A stretch of 64,000 nucleotides of DNA. Source: Meandrina meandrites. Lineage: Eukaryota; Cnidaria; Anthozoa; Scleractinia; Meandrinidae. Made by a program: the position numbers and the translations under genes. Below are positions 52,882-63,320 of the stretch, one piece after another. Location of the stretch: NCBI GenBank assembly GCA_963693305.1, contig OY855908.1:21563493-21627492 (forward strand). The letters run 5' to 3'. How positions within the stretch are numbered: position 1 is the stretch's first letter; every line of letters begins with the position of its first letter. The notes under the pieces were generated by a model. The model had not been told where the DNA came from, did not search any database, and saw nothing but the letters and a program-made list of their open reading frames with translations.

Positions 52882-53348
52882 TAGATCTGATTTTTTGAAG
52901 ATAATATCTGTTCACTGCAAATATGTCCTCAAACACCTTCATCAGTAGGGAAACTGCCCCTTTTGGCCCTCTAAAAGCCCCTCAAGATGATGTTCAAGCA
53001 TGCCTCTCCTTCTCAGATAAATTCTAGGTTCTACTCAGAACAATTCTACAAACACTAGGTGTTACCTTGTAGTAACTGATTGGAATCTCAATATCCCTAC
53101 TACAAGAGCTCCTGTGTCATAGTGAATTTGAAAGCCGGTGTTAAAAGAAATCTGACCCAACTATATACAGTCATGGTTTAAGCGCCCGTATTACCATGTC
53201 AGGCCAGGAGCAGTCAAAATTTCGTTTCTCCAAGAACAGTCAGTTCATTTCCATTTGCTAGAGTTTGCCATCCTGTCAATAGCTTAACTCCTGAAGCATT
53301 TTGCATTTCCACTCTTCTCCCATGCACTCTCACTTAATTTACTACTGA

Positions 53349-53592
53349 AGGCCCATTTACACAGGCAACTTTTTTATGCAATTTTTGTCCTGCAACTTTT
53401 GTCAAACTCAAGCTTTCAATGAAAATCCTGAGTGTAAACTAGCAGTGACTTTTGGTGCTCCAATATCACGGGGGGAATTCCACGATATTGAAGCAACAAA
53501 ATCTTTCCAAGTTTACACTTATCATGCAATTTTCGTTGTGTGAGCATGACAAAAATTGCATCAAAAAATTAATCGCCTGTGTAAACGGGCCT
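53349..53592. repeat. hAT-like MITE, 244 bp
   Basis: The left end AGGCCCATTTACACAGGC and the right end GCCTGTGTAAACGGGCCT are inverted repeats, and TGCAATTTTTG follows on both sides. It lies between the gag and RT remnants of Gypsy C. The target duplication is ambiguous. Confidence 0.75.
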
Positions 53593-53748
53593 CAGCAGTT
53601 GCATCAGTGGCTAACCCACATCCGATGATGATTCACAAGTCCTGAAAATATAAAACTGATATGGTGGAAAGTACACTGTTATTTGCTGGTGTATTGTAAT
53701 TTACCTTACAGGTATCAGCTTAAACTGCTGGGGCCACCTCTTCTTGTC

Positions 53749-54000
53749 CTACAGGGGCTGCCTGGCCCTTGGGAGGCGCCGAGCTGAGTTCCCTATTGTT
53801 CTGGTGGGGCATTCCCATGCAAAAAGGCCATGTTTGTAGCAAGTTTTACACACCACCTCATCCCAACATTGTGAAGTTGCTGGTAGTTTTGTTGGAGCTT
53901 TTCTTTCCAGGTTGCAATTTTCTAAATTGAACCCTAGAGGTTTCTTCAACGCACATATTTCAGTCAAGGTCTTTTCACTATCAGCTGAGAAACTGACCAC
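53749..54000 (-). pseudogene. Gypsy C gag remnant with zinc-knuckle-like motif
   Basis: The minus-strand frame contains VSFSADSEKTLTEICALKKP and CKTCYKHGLFAWECPTR. The spacing C-x2-C ... C near a GLFAWECP phrase resembles a decayed CCHC knuckle, and its position upstream of the RT remnant on the same strand fits a Gypsy gag. Confidence 0.5.
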
Positions 54001-54029
54001 TTCACAGATTTTTTCTTGTCAACTGATGG

Positions 54030-54238
54030 CATAGGGGAGGCAACCTGGCCTAATGGTTAGTGTGCTCTACTCCAGGTTATTTCTCCATCCAGGTGTATAA
54101 ATAGATACCAGCAAAGTTACTGCTGGGGTTAACCCTGCAATGGACTAGCATCACATTCAGGGGGGAGTAGAAATACTCCTTGTCGCTTCATGCTACGGAA
54201 ACCGGAATAGGCTCATACGCAGACTTTACCTTTTACCA
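54030..54238 (+). repeat. tRNA-derived SINE, full copy
   Basis: The head GGCCTAATGGTTAGTGTGCT near 54051 is an A-box-like tRNA start. The body then matches 47215-47415: GGTGTATAAATAGATACC, CTGCAATGGACTAG, GGGGAGTAGAAATACTCCTT, CATGCTACGGAAACCGG, CTCATACGCAGACTTTACC. This copy shows that the family is tRNA-headed. Confidence 0.78.
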
Positions 54239-55559
54239 ACTGATGGCATGTCCTGACACATGTTACAAGCACTTTCTGACTAGCCTCTATGATAATAGTT
54301 CACACAAAAGTGTTTCTCCAATATCCTCGCACACTGCAATTCCCTGAAAAAAATTGATCCCTAGCTAACTCCACTTTGAGCGGATAGGCTGCTACCAGGT
54401 ACATATTCTTGACCAACTCCATCAGGCTGTCAGGGAATCCTTCTAAATTTTTGTTTGGCTTCTGGTAACTACATACATGAATGTCAGATTAGGTTATCTC
54501 TGATTCATAAAAAAAACAATTGGATTTCTGCCTCCTTTCCTCTGAGTTTAAGCAATTTCAATTGGGCAGTGGCACTGGTTAAGTATGTGCAATGATAAGC
54601 TTTTTAAATCACGTGTCCCTCAAATAAAATTCACCATTTAAAGTACATTACAAAATGATAAATTGCTTGCCACAAAATACCATGTTCACCAATCTCTCAG
54701 TGACTGGGCTTGATTTGTTTAAGAAGTATTAATGACCTGCAATGACTGATCAAGGTATCAGATGCTATTTTTTCATGAAAAAATTGGATTTTCTTGTTTT
54801 CACATAAAAATGAAAGTTCATATGAATTTGCGTCATAATCCATTGTCAAAAATATACATTTTTCTCATTTTGTTGCTATTTTTTCCGCAAAAATATGGAG
54901 CTGCATTGTTATTCATTTGTCATCAAGGTAATATGCCATCAATCAGTACACACTATGAGGGTTGACACGATGTCAACGTGATGTTGAACACATGAGCCAA
55001 ATCCTTTTTGATTGAAGGGGAACGTGTTTTGGTAGTTTTTTTTCTCAGTTTTAAGACATTTTAAATGTAAATGTCAGTGGTTGTATATGTGAATAGATGT
55101 CAAGAAAAGTGAAAAAGCGTTAACAGAATCCTTTGCCATTTGTTCCGTCAAAAAGCTGAGGGTCAATATGTTTGTTATAAACAATAAACATCTTCAAAGA
55201 ATTTTATAAACATGTGTTCAGCGAATTTTACATGAAAATGCAAGATCTTTTAAAAAAGAATTAACATTAAGATAAAAGCATTTCTATTCTTCAAGAAGCA
55301 AGACTCAAGGAGAAACCACATTCATACATTGTCTGCATCATTCGTAGTCTGGCGCTATACCAACCTAGGCTTATGGCCATAAGTCAGTAAATAAGTCATC
55401 ATTGGTAGTGGCGGTGGCCATTGGTTTTGCTAACAGATTTGCCTAATTAAGCCAAAAAACACCTAGCTGCAGAAACTTTAGGGGTATTTTTCTCGGTAAT
55501 AATAATTTGCATTTTAGGCATATTCTTGAAGTTTTAAGTTCTGGAGGTTCTGAAAGGGC
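54239..55559. other. Intronic sequence, no gene recognised
   Basis: AT-rich. The first 300 bp may hold further Gypsy C gag scraps on the minus strand (for example a frame near 54340-54470), too weak to call. Nothing else is distinctive. Confidence 0.35.
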
Positions 55560-56400
55560 AATAACCTGAAGCCAACAACAAACAAAATATTTAATGAAAA
55601 AGAATATATTTCTTAAGTTTTTTTTGTATTAGTAATTACACGCCATTGTTCTCAGCTTTGTGTCCAATAAGATTCATAGACACTGTTGTAAACATGATCG
55701 ACTCGAAAGGTCTTCAGAAGGAGTAAAGCCTGTAATTTTGTCTAAGTTTTCTTTGCCAATAAAAAAATCCAGGAAATGATACTTAAGGGAGTTAAACTTA
55801 TTTTAATCTACAGTATTGTGTCATGACAGAAGCATAAATTAAACATTGTAAATCTAGATAAAACTGTGTAGCGCAATAACTATAATACATTCAGTAGTTT
55901 GAGTAAGTTGTTGATAGCAAACAAACAAGGCATTTTCCACTGAGGAAGAGGGAGTACCCTCAAAACGTCTGGTTTTTTCTTACATTCAATAGCGCACATA
56001 TTTACTCAAACTACTGAATGTATAAATTAAACATTGCCTTCCAAAAAGAAGACTGAATGACAGAGTTTTCACATATTTACTTTCTTAGAAGCAAAATAAT
56101 TACTACTGGTACTAGGAAGTCTTGAAATTACAAAATCTGCTTCTTTCATGACACAAATAAAGAGATTATGATTTATCCCTAGGTATACAATCACAATATG
56201 GCGTACATTCTGTAGTTTAACATTAAGGCTTGAAACATCACTGTAAATGGTGGTCTGCCAGTTACCCAACATCCCTGGTATGATTTGGAGAAATTAATGC
56301 TCAAAGTTGGAGAATTGAAGCTTTCTAATGTATCGCCTGCTCAAAAACCTTTGCTAATGAATTTTTAGCGAATGAGAGTGCATTACTTTAACTGAGTAGT
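55560..56400 (+). repeat. Old dispersed repeat shared with 7190-7690 and family R2
   Basis: Patchy but ordered similarity to 7190-7690 (AATATATTTCTTAAG, CATTGTTCTCAGCTTT, GGTCTTC, CATGACAGAAGCA, CAAAAAGAAGA). Within it, TACATTCAGTAGTTTGAGTAA near 55888 and its exact complement near 56000 form a 21-bp stem with a loop of about 95 bases. The loop contains GAGGAAGAGGGAGTACCCTC, itself palindromic. Confidence 0.45.
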
Positions 56401-56454
56401 CTGGTTAAATTTCCTGTCTAAACATGTGGCAGGCCTGAATTTTACTGTAGCCTT

Positions 56455-56512
56455 CAGTTAAGCTCCGGCCTGATGGGCCACTAGGCTCGTATGCAGACTT
56501 TACCTTTTTTAC
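56455..56512 (+). repeat. SINE 3' end fragment
   Basis: AGCTCCGGCCTGATGGGCCA followed by CTAGGCTCGTATGCAGACTT matches the 3' end of the SINE copy at 47215-47415. Confidence 0.7.
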
Positions 56513-56992
56513 CTTCAGTTAAAAGCATTGAATCTGGGACTTAGCTTTGCTCCATATAAAACCAAACATTCTTGTTAATTCTTGAGGCACAATTATAAAC
56601 CTTCCACCACTCTCACGAGCAGCCCCTATACTTAAGGAAATACCTTAAGTAAACCTTTATTTCTACATTTCCCCCAATTTAAAGGTAACTTTGTACATCA
56701 TTACCAAATTAGAACCTTATCTCCATCAGTGAACACAATTAGTTTCTTCAACGGTTGTCGACAGATTGAAGTGTCTAGACAGTTGAACCATAGCAATATT
56801 ATTTAGGATACTTGTCTGACACTTTCCAGGTAACTCAACCATGTGGGCATCAAAATAAGGGGTTTCATGCTTCCACCTGTAAATTCTTATTTGTAATTAC
56901 ATCTATACATATTTAATCATCTTACTGCCTGCCTGTTTGTCTCTCTGTCCCTCTGTCTGTCAAAACATTATATTTAAAACATAACCTCATAC

Positions 56993-57069
56993 CTCCATGA
57001 ACAGCGGGATGGAGGGTTTTCACCCTTCCGCCTAACATCTCAGGGGCACCTGTCACATCTGACACATCC
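56993..57069 (-). CDS. ATIC: ATIC internal exon: IMP cyclohydrolase GGRVKTLHP active-site segment
   Basis: 77-bp exon. The first base completes a codon (probably Arg) begun in an exon outside the window, then 25 codons, then one base of Gly. The acceptor is TTTGCCAG above 57069 and the donor GTATGAGG is at 56992-56985. The peptide contains [20 protein letters not shown] then PAVHG, matching human residues about 50-74. The Lys of RVKTLH equals human Lys66, which is implicated in the cyclohydrolase reaction. No exon for the preceding N-terminal residues was found up to 64000. Confidence 0.97.
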
Positions 57070-58098
57070 CTGGCAAAGAAAACATCACCAAATGTAATCA
57101 AGATATGAGATAAGTTCAATAATCAATAAAGATCTGAATACCATTTAATCATCACAACATTTTTTGAAAACCCTACCAGGACAGCATGAACTAAAGGACA
57201 GTCAAGGAAATTATTGTGCTCAAGGTGAGCATTCAAGTTGTTTATAAATTTTGCCTTTTGAAACTTCATAAAGGATTTAAGGTGGCTCACAATGGTTGAC
57301 ATTCCCATCTTACACATTCAACTGCAGCTACAGCAATAATTCTGAAGAACAACTTCTTTATCAACACAGGACAGAACGCTTTGTTGATTATAATTCTTTG
57401 TCCTTGTGAGTTCGCTAACAATTAGCACTCTTGGTTTTTTGTTATCAGAAACATCAGTAAAAGTTTGCTGCTTATCAAAACAGCAACAGTTATTATAAAC
57501 ATCATTTTACATTGGAAAAAGAATGCCATGCTCAGCCATTTTTACAACGGCCAGGCCAAGCCCTTAAATTTGGTAACTGTTCTGCTAATAATTTGCAGAT
57601 ATTTTAATTAGCTTAAGAGCCCGTCACAGATAAAAAATAGCACTCGCGGGAGTGCACGTGGTTTCAGCTACATGTATGTTTTGTCTGTTACAATTATGTA
57701 AAACTTTCTCACGGTCAAAAAGCTTGAAAAGGAATTCACTTACAAAAGTCTCTCTTTTGAAAAGTACCACTTTCAACCCCGCAAAAATCATACATATGGG
57801 AATGCGTGACAAATTGCACGCGAATGGATGATTTGCATATTTGCGAGCTGATTTGACCTGTCTACTGTGTTTACGAGTAAACACGCTCGAAAGTCGTTTC
57901 TCGAAAAGTACTGCACAAATCACATCAAGAAGCATCCCTTCCGAAAGGCATTTCAAAGCGCAAAATAGTTTTGTTCCCTGTTTGTTCTGAACTTCGCTTT
58001 AAAACTGCGAGAGCAAATTTTTGCATATTTAATTACATGGTATAAACAAGAGCTGTTTAGGATAACGAAAGCTGGCATCACTTGCTATGAAGGGTATG
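57070..58098. other. Intronic sequence, no gene recognised
   Basis: A 110-codon minus-strand frame at 57624-57956 has no recognisable domain. The upstream ATIC exon is not here. Confidence 0.4.
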
Positions 58099-58296
58099 TG
58101 TTGTTACCGTTTTATAGGGATTGCGTTACATCTGGGAGACTAAGAATGTATAACTTAGACCATGTGACTCAGTTGGTTCTCGAAGTGGTCGATCGATTGT
58201 AATCGGAGGTTGTTTTCCTGAGTTTTACTCGGGAGTTTTAGTATTAAAATCGTTGAGTTTCAAGAACCTTTATCAAGTTGATTAGTGGAATCAACA
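58099..58296 (+). repeat. BEL/Pao element 5' LTR (probable) and primer-binding site
   Basis: The 3' edge is well placed: GTGGAATCAACA ends at 58296, then TTTGGTCCTTCGGACGCCGG; TGGTCCTTCGG from 58299 is the usual BEL/Pao primer-binding context. The 5' edge is a guess at TGTTGTTACC (58099); TGTTACC at 58102 is equally possible. The second LTR lies beyond the window. Confidence 0.55.
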
Positions 58297-58438
58297 TTTG
58301 GTCCTTCGGACGCCGGATTATCGCTTCGGTGGAGATTGTGGATGTGTTGGAGTCGAAATATTTGGAATTTGCAAGAGTGAAATTTTGCCGCGTGTGCTAA
58401 CACCGAAGAGCAAGAAGTTTATTTGTATTGTCGGAAGT

Positions 58439-58852
58439 ATGGAAAATCTGGAGAAGCTGAAAAAGGATAAACGGTCGCTTAAATCAAGTCTTACAAAATA
58501 TTTGAACGAGTTAGCCGTGGAATTATCGCTGGAATTGCCGAAGAACGAAAGAATTGTGGATAGGCTGAATGACATCGAAAAGAGACGGGACGAATTGCTG
58601 GAATTACTGGAGAATCTTCAAGCCTTGTACAAAGAAAGTAAAGAAACGGCGAATGTAGCGTCAATTGAGGAGGAAGCCGATGGTATAGTGGACCGTGTCG
58701 ATAACGAAACGAAGGGAGCTCGGTTGTTTTTAGCGAAAGGAGTCGCTAAGAGTAGCGAAGGAAATTCTAATGCTCAGAGCAAAGGCGGGAATTTGGATAA
58801 CACGAGTGCAAAGGAAAGTCACGTGGCCGATCCAAACAAACAGCTCGAGCGG
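58439..58852 (+). CDS. BEL/Pao gag polyprotein, N-terminal part (5' of Gypsy insertion)
   Basis: Start chosen at the ATG of MENLEKLKKDKRSLKSSLTK (58439-58441); the frame is open further 5' but only with TTG. The first 90 residues are charged and coiled-coil-like (LNDIEKRRDELLELLENLQA), typical of BEL/Pao gag N-termini. The frame ends in DPNKQLER at the AGCGG target site (58848-58852) and continues at 63326 as IRIPKFSGDKMKYSSWW, so only the Gypsy insertion interrupts it. Confidence 0.85.
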
Positions 58853-58954
58853 TGTTATGTATGGCATACCGCTGGCCATCATGTATGATTGTTCACATTA
58901 AAAACCATGCGGTTTTAAGATCCAACATGGCGTTCATGCTGTGCATATGTAACA
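58853..58954 (+). repeat. Gypsy B 5' LTR
   Basis: 102 bp from TGTTATGTATGGCATACCGC to GTGCATATGTAACA. Contains the inverted GTATGGCATAC and ATGGCCATC-type palindromes near its start. Confidence 0.95.
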
Positions 58955-59009
58955 TGGCGTCAGAATAGTGGGATTTCGAGCCTCACCAACTAGAACAGAG
59001 CCTTACGAA

Positions 59010-62000
59010 ATGGCAGAAGGTTACACAAACTCGTCGTTTAACTGGCCAAGAATGAACTGGGAAGCTTCGGACCTGAGTAAAGAATGGGAAAGGTTTTACC
59101 AACACTGTGAATTCACGTTCGGAGGACCGCTCAGCAAATGCACTGAAAGGGAGAAAATATGCAACCTGATGAGCTTTGTCGGCGACAAAGGCCGGGAAAT
59201 CTACCTCACCTTCCAGTGGGAAACTGTGAAAGTTGGATCCGGAGAATCCGCTCAAGATGTAAGTGAAAAAGACATACTCGTAAGAGTCGTCGGAAAGTTC
59301 AAGGCTCACCTCGAAGCCAAGAAGAACCCTATTATGGCGGCAGTTAAATTTGATCGAAGACGCCAATTGCAAGGAGAAACATTCGACTCTTTTGTCACTG
59401 ATCTGAAACTGCTAACCCGAGGCTTGGATATGACAGAAACGAATAAATTAATTCGGAACGCCATCGCGTGCAAATCACTAGACGAACGAGTACGGCAACG
59501 GTGCTTGGAAAAAAGTAAAAACCTTACCCTGGAAATGGCAATTGACATCGGTCGGATGTTCGAGGCGACCAAAGATGGAATGCAAGTGATGTCTGGCGAA
59601 GACCCGAAAGTGGAGGTCAATAAACTTGCATGGAGGGACAGCTCAGCTAAGAAGTCCAAAATGCGCGGGAAACAGAAGACACCGAAAGAGAGCAATGAAC
59701 AAGTTCAAAAGTGCGGTAGGTGTGGATACAATGTTCATAAGCCACAAGACAAATGTCCAGCTAAAAATGAATCATGCAAGAAGTGCAAGAAAATTGGACA
59801 TTTTGCCCAAGTGTGCCGAAGTAAGACAAGAAATGTCAACCTGTTGAATGAAATGCACTATCCAAGCGAAGATTATTCTAGTGATGAAGAAGGTCCTGAC
59901 AGTGATGTGCAATTGTTACATGTAGCAAGCCTAAAGATGAATAGCATCAATAATAAACAGAGCCCCCGTGAAGATGAATGGTGGGAGGTTGTAGAAGTAG
60001 GCAACAGTTCCCTGCACTGTCAGCTTGACACCGGTGCCTATGCGAGTGTAATTAACACAGCTCAGCTCAAGCATGTAGCACCGGATGCCCAGATCAAGCA
60101 AACAAAGAAGACCCTGTTGTCATACAGCCAACACCGAATCAGACCAAAAGGCTACGTCACACTTCCCGTAAGATTCAAGGACAAGGAGTTAAATGTGGAC
60201 TTCTATGTCATAGAGAGTAAGCAGAAACCAATATTGTCAGGCAAAGTTTGTCAAGCCCTCAACTTGGTCCATCGAGTGCACGAAGTACATGTAGATCCAA
60301 ACCTTAAGGAACTGCTTGACCAACATCCGGATCTTCAAAGTGCATCTGGAGCTATGCCTGGAACCTACTCTATCAAAATTGACCCCACAGCAACACCCGT
60401 AGTACATGGTCCTCGCAGACAACCGGCAGCACTCCTTCCAAAGATTGTAGCCAAGCTCAAGGAAATGGAACAAGAAGGACATCTAGCCAAAGTTACACAG
60501 CCCACTGACTGGGTTAACTCCATGGTAGTTTCAACTCGAGGTGAGAAGATCAGGATCTGCCTGGACCCGGGTGACCTCAACAAAGCAGTAAAACGGGAAC
60601 ACTATCCAATCCCCACTGTAGAGGAATATGCAGCCAAGATACCTGACGCAAAAGTATTTACAGTTCTTGATGCTAAGAGTGGCTATCTCCAAATGAAGCT
60701 TGACTATGAGTCTAGTTTGCTGACAACCATGAACACTCCAGTAGGCAGGTATAGATGGTTAAAACTGCCTTTTGGAATCAAATCAGCTCCAGAAATGTAC
60801 CAAAGAGCAATGGATGAAATGTTGGAGGGCATTGATCATGCATACGCCATCATGGATGACATACTGATCGCAGGACGCGACATCCCCCACCATGATTCAG
60901 TCCTGGAGGCAGTGCTCCAGCGTGCCAAAAGCTACAACCTCAAACTAAACTTTGAGAAAGTCAGAGTGCGAAAGCAACAAGTCCAATATGTCGGCCACGT
61001 CATCACAGCAGCAGGGCTCAAACCAGACCCAGAAAAAGTCAGAGCGATGAGGGACATGCCAGCTCCTGAAACAAAAGAGGATGTGCGTCGTTTTCTGGGA
61101 TCTATTCAGTATCTAGCCAAGTTCCTTCCGATGCTAGCAGAGGTTGAAACACCACTGAGGGAGCTCACCAGAAAGGATGTACTCTTCCACTGGGACAAGC
61201 CCCAAGCAACTGCCTTCCAGAAGCTTAAGGATTTGTGCTGTGAAGCTCCAGTGTTAAAGTACTATGATGTGAGAAAGGAGGTCACAGTACAATGTGATGC
61301 CAGTAAGAGTGCTGTGGGTGCGGTCCTACTACAAGAGGGAAGGCCAATAGCCTATGCGTCCCGTAAACTCCGACAATCAGAGCTTTCCTGGGCACCAATA
61401 GAGAAGGAAATGCTGGCAATCGTGTTCAGTACACAGAAATTCCGAGAGTACATTCTGGGGAAGACAACTTTGGTCCAGACCGACCACAAGCCCCTAGAGA
61501 CAATACTCCGAAAGCCTATGGCAACAGCGCCATTAAGATTGCAGGCAATGATGCTGAAAGTGAGTGGCTACGACCTTAAAGTGGAGTATCTTCCAGGCAA
61601 GAAGCAAGTCCTTGCGGACACTCTCAGCCGAGCAAGTCTAAATGAAGTGCCACCAGAAGAAGAGGAAATACAAGTGAACATGCTGGAAAGAATCTCAATC
61701 TCAGAACCAAAGTACACAGAACTCCAGCAAAACACAGCTAATGAGCTCAATGAGCTGTACACTATTATTCAAGCTGGGTGGCCAGAAACAAAGCAGCAAG
61801 TGCCGCATAGCATCAGGCAGTACTGGGATACACGTGATGAGCTGGCAGTACTTGATGGCGTGATCTATCGAGGAATGAGGATTGTGGTACCCCCATCCAT
61901 GAGACCAGCCATGCTTGAGCTAATACATGGAACACACCTTGGAATCGTAAAGTGTAAACAAAGAGCCAGGGAAGCACTTTACTGGCCTGGGATGAGCGCA

Positions 62001-63089
62001 CAAATTGAAGAAAAAGTCAAGGATTGCACCCTGTGCCATAATTATGCCTCTGCACAGCCAAAGGAGCCACTGATCCTAAGTCCTGTCCCAGATCTGCCTT
62101 GGGCCATGGCTGCATCAGACATTTTCACCTTTGAAGGTGGAAATTACCTGGTACTGGTTGATTACTTTTCCAAATACATTGAGGTGACCAAACTTAAAGA
62201 CCTCACATCCCAGGAGACCATTGAAGCCCTGAAAGAGCATTTCAGTCGACATGGCATTCCAGCTAAACTAGTCACTGACTGCGGCGCCCAGTACACAAGC
62301 AAAGAGTTTGAGACATTTGCTCAAAGCTATAGCTTTGAACATGTCCTGGTGAGTCCAAAGCACCCCCGTGCAAATGGAGAAGCAGAAGCGGCAGTGAAGA
62401 CGGTTAAGTCGCTGTGGAGAAAAAACAGAGACAAGAATAAAGCGCTCCTGGAGTACAGAGCCACTCCAATTCCTGGGATTGACCTATCTCCATCTCAGCT
62501 ATCCATGGGACGCCGGCTAAGAACAACACTACCAATAGCGCGTGGTCTACTGGAGCCGGAAACATACAACATCAAAGAGGTAAAGGCAAGAATGAAGCAT
62601 GGCAAAGAACAGCAAAAGTTCTTCTATGACCGCCAGGGCACTAAAGACCTCCCCCCGCTGAAACCTGGTGATCCTGTAAGAGTGAAACCTGAGCCGGGGT
62701 CAAAGGAGTGGAGAGCAGCGACAGTAGTGCAGAGACATGCCTTGCCTAGGTCATATGTGGTGGATGTAGGTGGTAGAAGAATCAGACGAAACAGAGTGGC
62801 CCTGAGAATTGACTCAGCAAAGTCTCATGCAGAATATCAGAAATGTCATCCAAACTCTGTCCAGCAGCCGGAACCTAGCTTAGGCAATCCGTGCACAGTA
62901 CCCACATCTCAAGCAGATACACAAATGGAGCAACCAGCACAAGATCACAACCCAGATCCTACACCAGCTCCATCTCCACTTGCCACGGCTCCTCCACCTC
63001 CATCCGACACAGCACAAGCCAAGGACTCAGCCCCGTACACAACCCAAAGTGGCAGACGAGTCAAGAAACCAAGCAGACTAAACTTGTAA
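59010..63089 (+). CDS. Gypsy B Gag-Pol polyprotein
   Basis: Start set at ATG 59010 (MAEGYTNSSFNWPRMNW); 14 further in-frame codons upstream lack ATG. About 1359 residues. Gag capsid-like region, residues 1-230. Zinc knuckles CGRCGYNVHKPQDKC and CKKCKKIGHFAQVC at about 236-275. Aspartic protease DTGAYASVI from about residue 340. RT about 455-640: KIRICLDPGDLNKAV, FTVLDAKSGYLQM, LPFGIKSAPEMYQRAM and catalytic AIMDDIL with the Asp pair at about 616-617. RNase H about 750-860 (VQCDASKSAVGAVLLQ, TDHKPLE). Integrase with HHCC finger (HGTHLGIVKCK ... CTLCHNY) and core (DIFTFEGG, VTDCGAQYTS, HPRANGEAEAAV). The proline-rich tail ends GRRVKKPSRLNL. All catalytic motifs look present. Confidence 0.93.
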   Translation: MAEGYTNSSFNWPRMNWEASDLSKEWERFYQHCEFTFGGPLSKCTEREKICNLMSFVGDKGREIYLTFQWETVKVGSGESAQDVSEKDILVRVVGKFKAHLEAKKNPIMAAVKFDRRRQLQGETFDSFVTDLKLLTRGLDMTETNKLIRNAIACKSLDERVRQRCLEKSKNLTLEMAIDIGRMFEATKDGMQVMSGEDPKVEVNKLAWRDSSAKKSKMRGKQKTPKESNEQVQKCGRCGYNVHKPQDKCPAKNESCKKCKKIGHFAQVCRSKTRNVNLLNEMHYPSEDYSSDEEGPDSDVQLLHVASLKMNSINNKQSPREDEWWEVVEVGNSSLHCQLDTGAYASVINTAQLKHVAPDAQIKQTKKTLLSYSQHRIRPKGYVTLPVRFKDKELNVDFYVIESKQKPILSGKVCQALNLVHRVHEVHVDPNLKELLDQHPDLQSASGAMPGTYSIKIDPTATPVVHGPRRQPAALLPKIVAKLKEMEQEGHLAKVTQPTDWVNSMVVSTRGEKIRICLDPGDLNKAVKREHYPIPTVEEYAAKIPDAKVFTVLDAKSGYLQMKLDYESSLLTTMNTPVGRYRWLKLPFGIKSAPEMYQRAMDEMLEGIDHAYAIMDDILIAGRDIPHHDSVLEAVLQRAKSYNLKLNFEKVRVRKQQVQYVGHVITAAGLKPDPEKVRAMRDMPAPETKEDVRRFLGSIQYLAKFLPMLAEVETPLRELTRKDVLFHWDKPQATAFQKLKDLCCEAPVLKYYDVRKEVTVQCDASKSAVGAVLLQEGRPIAYASRKLRQSELSWAPIEKEMLAIVFSTQKFREYILGKTTLVQTDHKPLETILRKPMATAPLRLQAMMLKVSGYDLKVEYLPGKKQVLADTLSRASLNEVPPEEEEIQVNMLERISISEPKYTELQQNTANELNELYTIIQAGWPETKQQVPHSIRQYWDTRDELAVLDGVIYRGMRIVVPPSMRPAMLELIHGTHLGIVKCKQRAREALYWPGMSAQIEEKVKDCTLCHNYASAQPKEPLILSPVPDLPWAMAASDIFTFEGGNYLVLVDYFSKYIEVTKLKDLTSQETIEALKEHFSRHGIPAKLVTDCGAQYTSKEFETFAQSYSFEHVLVSPKHPRANGEAEAAVKTVKSLWRKNRDKNKALLEYRATPIPGIDLSPSQLSMGRRLRTTLPIARGLLEPETYNIKEVKARMKHGKEQQKFFYDRQGTKDLPPLKPGDPVRVKPEPGSKEWRAATVVQRHALPRSYVVDVGGRRIRRNRVALRIDSAKSHAEYQKCHPNSVQQPEPSLGNPCTVPTSQADTQMEQPAQDHNPDPTPAPSPLATAPPPPSDTAQAKDSAPYTTQSGRRVKKPSRLNL

Positions 63090-63218
63090 CAAAGTTGCCT
63101 TGAGGCTGTGGACAGTTGTTCAAACTGAACAATAATAGACACTGTTTGATTAACATTAAGAAATTTCTTTTACTTTGATTTTCTGTTTATTTCATTGTTA
63201 TTGTAATGGAAGGGGGGA

Positions 63219-63320
63219 TGTTATGTATGGCATACCGCTGGCCATCATGTATGATTGTTCACATTAAAAACCATGCGGTTTTAAGATCCAACATGGCGTT
63301 CATGCTGTGCATATGTAACA
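63219..63320 (+). repeat. Gypsy B 3' LTR
   Basis: 102 bp, no difference from the 5' LTR found by eye. Followed by AGCGG at 63321-63325 and the resumed BEL gag frame. Confidence 0.95.

Larger units (their letters stand above)
58853..63320 (+). mobile_element. Ty3/Gypsy retrotransposon B, intact, nested in BEL/Pao gag
   Basis: 4468 bp. Two 102-bp LTRs that look identical (58853-58954 and 63219-63320), TG...CA, with target duplication AGCGG at 58848-58852 and 63321-63325. The PBS starts with TGGCGTCAGAATAG at 58955, directly after the 5' LTR; a purine tract AAGGGGGGA precedes the 3' LTR. The single Gag-Pol frame is open. Identical LTRs and an intact frame point to very recent insertion. The short LTR and one continuous frame are notable for Gypsy. 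Confidence 0.96.
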
